This document shows positions 9,601 to 12,614 of a stretch of DNA of 21,521 nt, in pieces (position 1 is the first letter of the stretch; each line of letters starts with the position of its first letter). Source of the stretch: Alphaproteobacteria bacterium (GTDB taxonomy: Bacteria; Pseudomonadota; Alphaproteobacteria; Micavibrionales; SZUA-601); the NCBI GenBank assembly GCA_003250865.1, contig QKJH01000080.1, forward strand, positions 1 through 21,521. Reading direction: 5' to 3'. A model generated the notes under the pieces. That model was not told where the DNA came from and searched no databases. It worked only from the letters and a program-made list of their open reading frames with translations. Both the position numbers and the translations under genes were made by a program.

Positions 9601-9623
9601 ATAAATTGATATTTCGTCGCCAT
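672..9623 (-). CDS. Giant ArdC-like / N6-adenine methyltransferase / SF2 helicase fusion protein (DarB-like)
   Basis: 2983 residues from the ATG at 9621-9623, which has AAAGGAGG 8 bases upstream; a TTG one codon earlier is less likely. Residues about 1-260 resemble the ArdC-type N-terminal domain (DEQILIYAQRP, FGRWVNRGATGIAVFDD). Residues about 280-398 are a low-complexity D/G/R/S-rich linker overlapped by tnpV. Two related modules follow at about 704-771 and 930-994. The methyltransferase core has a SAM-binding motif I (LEPSCGVGNF, about 1500) and a motif IV GNVPFGD (about 1568), where V replaces the first P of the usual NPPF/Y. The helicase has Walker A HEVGAGKT (about 2182), DESHYFKN (about 2344), ATGTPISNS (about 2395) and a motif VI region QRLGRIVRQG (about 2675), then a coiled-coil tail. 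Related phage P1 DarB-type proteins protect incoming DNA from restriction; that role here is inference. Length is normal for the element-borne family. Confidence 0.88.
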   Translation of the reverse strand: MATKYQFICRMYESVLGRVTNKPAEWMAFMRSACRNYKCRFDEQILIYAQRPDATAVLEIEKWNKQFGRWVNRGATGIAVFDDEHNGNYRLKHYFDISDTHGSPFTRPVPIWQMEQRYETEVIESLENSFGELEDKSTLAYALISAAKNAVDDNIIDYLHELMQCREDSFLEELDDFNVEVAYRTTLQNSVAYMLLTRCGINDDRYLDVWDFQDVIDFNTRQTINALGMATSDIAESCLREISATVISLQKQEKNQNRTFAKTPQSGDNIIKNSERSFEDGNVDISDGGRLQSTQSDRAGGRSSSPWQVRITPKEISETAPQNIVRESADGRDAQPTPYGNRTDSFEQNGAVDLTDGESRGRDGTDESHRPDEMGGADEQHPALSGRNDTERPDLQLKTNEKADGAELSAFSMAELAQHHHKWNELLRDGIVREEKVINAALNSDSENTLLEIKDFLEELYNKITFEIIDSSTVQSKDLLLKEVKSYFYKERKPPLANQLYDILMQSEEFQSKRDEKADSAELPAFLDEALIMGIIANPNDDLKYNKKQIELYFSVHAEESERGEYLKSAYQDRYNEIIVDGKRVGFKPQGNGLLMWEGAYLSRTAESVFSWGLIAGFTAELIDQKQYYVNTNIKPLKSVESQQMSLFDFADYNTGNEQPQFTLFKGFEISQQVIDEALCLGGNEPNCLERICAYLAKDYPLEQNAAFLQEEYRTDGKGFYFDNRPISLWFDENGIRISEGRIAGGSRATVLTWEDAARRIRELLDMGRYVPQSVLDKAAANEYKETAETVCFIIQDFADETRNSDLLRSIQDIYNRYPGFPEKFENTIEFLKSRDNVATLIEEMTTFVEAYRQNRELLRFHFHRPVKLLSRLQGLQREQIEFTAQGDHSPAKQFITYDEIDKLLTRGGNVHHGKLRIYSYYLRNRDKNERIKFLKNEYGWGGSGRLGFNENHDGKGISYSRENNHFEPYDKVLLPWNKVEKRIGELIKQNRYMNAEELAYIPTYEKEQVARSVYHFFSGISEDTPCPFPRSFDYSDGYKYVTGLMDDPAETEKIYQMMLPVWESTTQDDYYYSHRKEGFDDLCAYRNGTFSLFGERKEPRELPVVTAEQPAEKETDQFHDLAVRLVRFYQEFDPYDYKDQLNLGETDEDAISELEIQLQNDAQRSGIIDILQQYLDEVDPDDEIAVDLELFIEELQALSDEPLPVEPEHTTDETVQSLIGQTLTIDGRHFQIDSVDEDFDKVSLRDITFQNGTGFPIFRSETIDFVREALAEYQEQQNLQQAVSDKLAESKWAVSDELIENGIEEYRMRGGRVNAGDIADFIEDSYLSDEAEPDEPVWEQIESGEVTHVRIDLIPDKKPAEKETLAPPRKKQERIYFTVLHPEIPKEQRHNFRITDPQLGNGTASEKYAANVAAIRLLKQIEDEERLATPEEQETLSRYVGWGGLSDCFEETHAKNGELKNLLDEDEYTAARASTLTAFYTSPVIIEAMYQAFSQIGFQTGNILEPSCGVGNFIGMLPDSMADSKAYGVEIDSISGRIARQLYQNSNIAVNGFEKVDMPDSFFDVSVGNVPFGDFKVIDRRYDKNKWLIHDYFFGKTLDKVRPGGIVAFITSKGTMDKENSAVRKYLAQRADLIGAIRLPNDAFKRNAGTEVTSDIIFLQKRDRIVDIEPDWVHLDTDENGIRMNSYFVQHPDMILGDMVMESTQFGMDSSCRPCENADLSEQLKEVIPNLHAEIFAYELDDLEEEDNSIPANPEVRNFSYTIVDGKVYFRENSRMHPVEMSVTAESRIHGMIAMRDCVRELIYYQTEDYPDELIRSEQAKLNRLYDSYTKKYGLLCSRGNSLAFGEDSSYCLLCSLEVLDDEGNFERKADMFTKRTIKPHVAVTSVDTASEALAVSISEKARVDLPFMAQLSGKDDETLKNELKGVIFRAIGNNGDMSGSAQSQDKTYVTADEYLSGNVRKKLEMARAAQAAVGDGSLDVNVQALEAVQPEDLTAGEIGVRIGATWIPPEIYRKFMFELLDTGSNARRRMNIIYSKCTGEWNISEKNSDYGNIKALTTYGTKRISAYHIFEQTLNLKDVRVFDVVIEDGNEKRVLNKKETAIAQDRQELIKSKFSEWLWKDIDRREMLCRIYNDTFNSIRPREYDGQHINFSGMNPEITLRKHQINAIAHVMYGGNTLLAHEVGAGKTYEMVAAAMESKRLGLCSKSMIVVPNHITEQWAAEWLQLYPSANILVATKKDFETKNRKKFCARISTGEYDAVIIGHSQFEKIPMSKERQEAILKRQIDELVYGIREAKSANCERYTVKQMEKSKRALENRLEKLNDQSRKDNVVTFEELGVNRVFIDESHYFKNLFLYTKMRNVGGIAQTEAQKSSDLFMKCQYLDELTGGKGMVFATGTPISNSMVELYTIQRYLQYAVLQETGMTHFDEWAANFGETITAIELSPEGTGYRAKTRFAKFYNLPELMAAFKEVADIQTADMLNLPVPKANFHTEVIKPSELQQEMVAGLAERAEKIRNREVEPHIDNMLKITNDGRKLALDMRLINPLAPDDENGKVSVCARNVYKIWERTQEQRSVQLVFCDLSTPKGDGSFNVYDDLKQKLIAKGVPEEEIAFIHEANTEVKKKELFAKVRSGQIRVLMGSTQKMGAGTNVQDRLIALHDLDCPWRPSDLAQRLGRIVRQGNKNPEVEIFRYVTEGTFDSYLYQLVENKQKFISQIMTSKTPLRAAEDVDETALSYSEIKALATGNPLIIEKCNLDMEVGKLNMLKANHLNQKYGLEEMVIRKYPETIKRLTERIDGYEQDVRLVAANPKIPDTFPAMEIEGITHIEKENAGKAIIDACAKMTGSDAVLLGQYRGFSMVLAYDSPNNEYRLTMKGTLSHTVVLGADVHGNITRLDNALEGLSSKLATVREELENTKTQLENARVEMEAPFSKETELTQKTARLKELNILLNMDEKDRSLVDVEPEERNNEPPQKVAGLER
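8045..8080 (-). repeat. Palindromic terminator-like hairpin, copy 2, in frame within the giant gene
   Basis: A 13-bp stem (8045-8057 with 8065-8077, one G-T wobble) has a 7-base loop and a T6 run on the minus strand. It is 92% identical to the copy at 8390-8425 and lies 345 bp from it. It is read in the same frame and encodes EKADSAELPAF, so both copies were accommodated without breaking the giant reading frame. Confidence 0.65.
8390..8425 (-). repeat. Palindromic terminator-like hairpin, copy 1, just after tnpV
   Basis: A 10-bp perfect stem (8390-8399 with 8413-8422) has a GCGGA core flanked by A5/T5 runs. It starts 7 bases after the tnpV stop on the minus strand, so it has the form of an intrinsic terminator for a tnpV transcript. 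It is also translated in the giant protein as EKADGAELSAF. It matches the copy at 8045-8080 at 33 of 36 positions. Confidence 0.65.
8432..8785 (-). CDS. tnpV: TnpV family transposon-encoded protein, nested inside the helicase/methylase gene
   Basis: A 117-residue protein read on the same strand as the giant gene but shifted one frame. It begins METLTYRMEGDYRVPNL and contains LGKYALLRKKYLKQHRR, QMAKAEGVTEQMKATDQMKW and the C-terminal signature RHSAEEMILNDLIYS. These are the conserved features of TnpV as I know it from Tn4451-type elements; the length also fits. The ATG at 8783-8785 has AAAGGAG 8 bases upstream; an in-frame TTG at 8791 is less well placed. A TATAAT-containing promoter candidate lies just upstream and a terminator-like hairpin starts 7 bases after the stop. 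The molecular function of TnpV is, to my knowledge, not settled. It is predicted soluble and rich in charged helices. The family match in a secondary frame is unlikely to be chance. Confidence 0.85.
   Translation of the reverse strand: METLTYRMEGDYRVPNLTVPEEGQVVLGKYALLRKKYLKQHRRILFVNLLTGGTLNQHLMEIEQTALNRMELLTSQMAKAEGVTEQMKATDQMKWVGLMNNIRHSAEEMILNDLIYS
8794..8800 (-). promoter_or_regulatory. Shine-Dalgarno site of nested tnpV
   Basis: AAAGGAG on the minus strand, 8 bases before the tnpV ATG. It lies inside the coding sequence of the giant gene, so it is not there merely as intergenic sequence. It decides the ATG at 8785 over the TTG at 8791. Confidence 0.75.
8812..8840 (-). promoter_or_regulatory. 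Candidate sigma-A promoter for tnpV inside the giant gene
   Basis: On the minus strand AAGACA (8835-8840, four of six matches to TTGACA) is followed after 17 bases by a perfect TATAAT (8812-8817). Transcription would start near 8805, immediately before the tnpV Shine-Dalgarno site. The same bases encode residues of the giant protein (around NIIKNSE). Confidence 0.5.
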
Positions 9624-9638
9624 CAAGCGTACCTCCTT

Positions 9639-9974
9639 TCAGCGTTCATCACGGGATGAATTGTTTTTATAAATTGTTTTTAAATGATCGGGAGTCCCGG
9701 TATATCTAAACAATTCATTTTTGCCGGGAATATATAGATTGCCGTTTTCTAAGCATAAAAATAAGTCGCAATATTTAGCGGTAGACGCTTTATAAAAATC
9801 TTCATATGACCATGTTGATTTTTGCCAACTGCATTTATCATAAGTGCAAATGCCTAATTCAAAGTCGCTGCTTAAATGTCTTGATATTTCATCAAATAAC
9901 GTTTCTTTGCCACGAAGCGTTAAATATGGCCTAAAATGATAACCGTTGTATTCAAAAGGAATTGTTTCAGGCAT
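9639..9974 (-). CDS. Hypothetical 111-residue accessory protein
   Basis: Starts MPETIPFEYNGYHFRPYLTL and is aromatic- and acidic-rich, with WSYEDFYKAS and NGNLYIPGKNE in its middle and C-terminal parts. It has no signal peptide or membrane segment. The ATG at 9972-9974 has AGGTGA 6 to 7 bases upstream. It lies 10 bases after the previous gene and 15 bases before the giant helicase/methylase, so it is clearly in the same operon. The style of the protein is like small accessory proteins I associate with clostridial conjugative elements, but I cannot name its family and see no catalytic motif. Confidence 0.75.
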   Translation of the reverse strand: MPETIPFEYNGYHFRPYLTLRGKETLFDEISRHLSSDFELGICTYDKCSWQKSTWSYEDFYKASTAKYCDLFLCLENGNLYIPGKNELFRYTGTPDHLKTIYKNNSSRDER

Positions 9975-9984
9975 TGCCGTTCAC

Positions 9985-10698
9985 CTATCTTTCCATGTCA
10001 TTCTTTTTCGGCTGGTTCGGTAGACGGGGATTGCCGTTTTGCTCGTAATTCCACGGTTTGGCGGCAGGGGTATCCCATCCGAACAAACTGCCCGCCAGCA
10101 TAGCTTCCTCCTGCGCCCGTGTCACACCTAATCTCTTGTTGTTTTTGTCTGCTCTCCTTCGGGAGTCCTGTCGATCTGTGCCCTTTACGACGGTTACATC
10201 GAGGTATCCATTTGCGCCACGTTTGATACCGATAAGCTCTCCCGTAGATGGAAGAATGCTGAAACAGCCAGTCGGCAATGCGTGTTGTCCGTCCAGTTCG
10301 GGCAGGAGATAGCGGTTATCATAGGCGAAACAATAAATATCATAAGTGCCTTGATGGGGATTAAGGCGAAAATAAAATCTATAATCCAGCGTTGCTATTT
10401 TGAAGCACGTCATAGATGGGTGTGCTACGCAAAAGGCTAAATGGTTATCGCGGGAAGCAAAGGGTGGCTTTTGCCCGTCATCTCGTAAGGAATTGATAAG
10501 TTCATCAAATTTATACTTAAAATCAGAGCTTTTCAAATGCGGTTGACCGTCAAACCATGTGGTGTAAAACTCTTTCCCGCTGCGCCCAAAATCAGCGCGT
10601 AAATATCCGATTGCGCCACAACGCTCGGCGGCTTCGCCGCTTAATCGAAAGCACAAATGGATTTCTTCTTTTTCGGCGGGTAATAATTCATAGGCCAT
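9985..10698 (-). CDS. Accessory protein with shared C-terminal 'AQEEAMLAGSLFGW' module (237 aa)
   Basis: The N-terminal part (MAYELLPAEKEEIHLCFRLS, then GAIGYLRADFGRSGKEFYTTWF) is of unknown fold. The C-terminal 90 or so residues (LPTGCFSILPSTGELIGIKRG, then TRAQEEAMLAGSLFGWDTPAA) closely match the C-terminus of the upstream 181-residue protein, so the two share a domain. It is soluble, with no export signal. The ATG at 10696-10698 has a strong GGAGGTG site lying inside the 55-residue upstream gene, which it overlaps by 11 bases; the two are therefore translationally linked. I know this C-terminal module from clostridial element proteins but not its function. Confidence 0.8.
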   Translation of the reverse strand: MAYELLPAEKEEIHLCFRLSGEAAERCGAIGYLRADFGRSGKEFYTTWFDGQPHLKSSDFKYKFDELINSLRDDGQKPPFASRDNHLAFCVAHPSMTCFKIATLDYRFYFRLNPHQGTYDIYCFAYDNRYLLPELDGQHALPTGCFSILPSTGELIGIKRGANGYLDVTVVKGTDRQDSRRRADKNNKRLGVTRAQEEAMLAGSLFGWDTPAAKPWNYEQNGNPRLPNQPKKNDMER

Positions 10699-10855
10699 TG
10701 CCGGACACCTCCTTTTTCTTGTTTTTCAAAATCTCAATATCGTCAATAACTTTGCGCATACAAAAACCGCAAAAGCCTGTTTCGCGGTTTCGGTAGGGAC
10801 AGTCGGCGCAATGATACACGCGCCTGTCACTTATTTTTATGATTTTGTTGTTCAT
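10688..10855 (-). CDS. 55-residue CxxC...CxxC mini-protein (putative zinc ribbon)
   Basis: Translation of the minus strand from the ATG at 10853-10855 gives a 55-residue protein starting MNNKIIKISDRRVYHCADCP, with a central RNRETGFCGFCMRK and ending KEVSGNGL. Two CxxC pairs (residues 16/19 and 29/32) spaced by 9 residues suit one structural zinc ion. The start has AGGTGA 6 bases upstream, and that site overlaps the stop codon of the preceding gene. Its own end overlaps the next gene by 11 bases. Without this gene there would be a 163-base hole in an otherwise seamless operon. A nucleic-acid- or protein-binding adaptor role is inference. Confidence 0.75.
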   Translation of the reverse strand: MNNKIIKISDRRVYHCADCPYRNRETGFCGFCMRKVIDDIEILKNKKKEVSGNGL

Positions 10856-10861
10856 GCGCCG

Positions 10862-11407
10862 TCACCTGCTGTCCCTGTCCGGCTTGTTTTTCGGCTTGAT
10901 AGCTTTGCCGTCCTCGTCATAATTTCTCGGATTGGCAGCAGGTACATTCCAGCCGAACATGGAGCCTGCAACCATAGCGGCTTCCTGCGCTGGCGTAACC
11001 TCCATTAGTTCATTGATATGCTTTGCAAGGTACTTGTTTTCTGCGGCGTCCTCCGTAGAAATATCAGCAAACTTATAACCGCTTTCTTTATGTGTAATTA
11101 TAATTAAGCAACCGTCAGACGGACGGGTACTCATGCAAAAAGCGGGCAGCTTTTCCATCTGCCGCTTATGATAATTTGGATTCAAACTTTGACTTTCACT
11201 GTGCGCCCGTTCAAACAAGTCCTCGCGGGCATCCTCGTAATTATTGAGATAATGTCCCCAAAAGTAATTGGTCGGATCGTCGGCTCTTGCTTGCCAAGTA
11301 ACGTATTTCGTGCCGTACTTTGTATCATTGCTGCCAAGCACGAAAATAGAGTTGCCGACAGCCAATTTTTCAGTAAGCTCATATCCCGCATTTGATTCCT
11401 TGTTCAT
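10862..11407 (-). CDS. Accessory protein with shared C-terminal 'AQEAAMVAGSMFGW' module (181 aa)
   Basis: Begins MNKESNAGYELTEKLAVGNS and has KYVTWQARADDPTNYFWGHY in its N-terminal half. From about residue 87 it carries LPAFCMSTRPSDGCLIIITH followed by TPAQEAAMVAGSMFGWNVPAA and a basic tail. This second half is paralogous to the C-terminus of the 237-residue protein two genes downstream. There is no signal peptide. The ATG at 11405-11407 overlaps the upstream TGA (ATGA arrangement), which implies translational coupling. Function is unknown; its position between a regulator-led cluster and the helicase/methylase suggests it belongs to the element's maintenance or transfer accessory set. Confidence 0.8.
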   Translation of the reverse strand: MNKESNAGYELTEKLAVGNSIFVLGSNDTKYGTKYVTWQARADDPTNYFWGHYLNNYEDAREDLFERAHSESQSLNPNYHKRQMEKLPAFCMSTRPSDGCLIIITHKESGYKFADISTEDAAENKYLAKHINELMEVTPAQEAAMVAGSMFGWNVPAANPRNYDEDGKAIKPKNKPDRDSR

Positions 11408-12282
11408 CTCGCGTCCCCCTTGTCCTTTTTCTCTTTATTCAGCCCCGCAGTATCCTTTTCGGCTTGTAAAACAGCCAGTTTTTTAACCGCCCAATCGGGC
11501 ATACATTCCGGCTTGACCTCGCCCAAAATCTCATGGCGGCGTATATAGTTTTCTTTTCCGTCCGAAAGCCGCTTGTGGTAGACCTTCGTGCCGATAGGGT
11601 TCGGTAATGCACCGTTACCGCCAGTAACCAATATGAGCTGATAGTCGCCGCGTTGATATTCCTTACAGAACACCTCCGCGCGAATCACCATAACCTTGCC
11701 GACAATGTTTTGCTTGTAATCGTGCGGATAACAATGCTCGGCGGTGAACAGGTCGGGCGGTAAGGCGGTTTTTTCAAATTCAGCCCTGACCGCTTCAATC
11801 TGACTGTTCACACGGCTTATAAATTCCTGCATGATTTCAAGATAATTGCCGCCCACTAAGCAATGGGAGTATTCGCCCAAAATTTCATTATAGGTGTAGT
11901 CGCTGACAAAATAGAAGTTGCCGCTTTTCTCCCGCATATTTTCACCATAGACAATTTCCTTGTCGCCAATGTGAATCGCCTGCTTGATTTCATAGCCTGT
12001 TTCGCCAACCATGCGTTTGCCCTGCTCGGCTTCCAGTTGGATTTTTAGTTGGGACAATCTTTTCACAAGCGGTTTCGCTTCGCTGAGATATTTCTCATGG
12101 CCCTCAAATTCATCGGAAATTTCTTCAATGTCCCTTATATAATCTTCAATCATGGAAACATCGTCCAGATTGCGTTCAATATCTCCAGCGGTTTCTTCAA
12201 CTGTAACGCCCTCGTAATAATCGCGGTCATCGTTGGCGTGTAAAAATGCCGCGACTTCCTGTGCAAGATTTTTTGTATCCAT
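11404..12282 (-). CDS. Accessory coiled-coil protein of clostridial mobile elements (292 aa)
   Basis: Starting at the ATG at 12280-12282 (GAGG 8 bases upstream; a TTG at 12288 is the alternative), the protein begins MDTKNLAQEVAAFLHANDDR. Residues about 40-95 are heptad-like and charged (MIEDYIRDIEEISDEFEGHE and onward), consistent with a coiled coil. The C-terminal third has GKVMVIRAEVFCKEYQRGDY, LILVTGGNGALPNPIGTKVY and RRHEILGEVKPECMPDWAVK. That segment resembles a module I recall recurring in proteins of clostridial conjugative elements. No catalytic residues are recognisable. It follows the winged-helix gene by 10 bases and overlaps the next gene by 4. Confidence 0.78.
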   Translation of the reverse strand: MDTKNLAQEVAAFLHANDDRDYYEGVTVEETAGDIERNLDDVSMIEDYIRDIEEISDEFEGHEKYLSEAKPLVKRLSQLKIQLEAEQGKRMVGETGYEIKQAIHIGDKEIVYGENMREKSGNFYFVSDYTYNEILGEYSHCLVGGNYLEIMQEFISRVNSQIEAVRAEFEKTALPPDLFTAEHCYPHDYKQNIVGKVMVIRAEVFCKEYQRGDYQLILVTGGNGALPNPIGTKVYHKRLSDGKENYIRRHEILGEVKPECMPDWAVKKLAVLQAEKDTAGLNKEKKDKGDAR

Positions 12283-12292
12283 ATTCAATTCC

Positions 12293-12556
12293 TCATTTCA
12301 AAATATATTTGTTGGCGGCTCTGCCGCCGTCGCCGTGGTATTGCGGAATAATATTGATGTAGCCGCCGTCGCGCAGTTTTCGCAGATTTCGGCTGACCGT
12401 GCCTTTGGAAATGTCCAGCACCTCGCTGATCCGGCGCTGTGGAATACTCACGGTGTTGTTTTCGTCCGTAATATCCATCAGGATAAGATAAAGCAGCTTG
12501 CCGGATATGGATGTAGTGACCTCTCCGCAGAGTTTGTATTTCGCTATTTTATTCAT
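12293..12556 (-). CDS. Small winged helix-turn-helix regulator
   Basis: An 87-residue protein. MNKIAKYKLCGEVTTSISGK is followed by a winged-helix core: IPQRRISEVLDISKGTVSRN supplies the helix-turn-helix and LRKLRDGGYINIIP the end of the recognition helix and the wing. The family resembles MarR/Rep-type DNA-binding domains used in element regulators and replication initiators. The ATG has an AAGGCGGT site 8 bases upstream. It is the first gene after a terminator-like hairpin that ends 22 bases before its start, so it likely heads the accessory cluster or is reached by read-through. A role in controlling the downstream genes or the Tad locus is inference. Confidence 0.82.
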   Translation of the reverse strand: MNKIAKYKLCGEVTTSISGKLLYLILMDITDENNTVSIPQRRISEVLDISKGTVSRNLRKLRDGGYINIIPQYHGDGGRAANKYILK

Positions 12557-12577
12557 TGCATATGACCGCCTTTCTGT

Positions 12578-12609
12578 AAAAAATAAGGCAGCTGTATTTC
12601 AAGCCGCCT
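12578..12609 (-). terminator. Terminator-like hairpin after the secreted-protein gene
   Basis: An 8-bp stem (12586-12593 with 12602-12609, one G-U pair) with an 8-base loop is followed on the minus strand by TATTTTTT. It lies 5 bases beyond the stop of the 979-residue secreted protein and ends only 22 bases before the winged-helix start, leaving little room for a separate promoter. Confidence 0.6.
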
Positions 12610-12614
12610 GTCGC

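Noticed and set aside
11137..11167. Possible third copy of the palindromic element (shares the first 15 bases and an LPAF peptide)
   Set aside because: The right arm pairs poorly, and the LP..C.S..PS motif here is explained by the conserved protein module shared with the 237-residue paralogue.
12233..12565. 110-codon plus-strand open frame opposite the winged-helix gene
   Set aside because: It is antisense to a clear winged-helix domain and spans an intergenic gap; no motif supports it.
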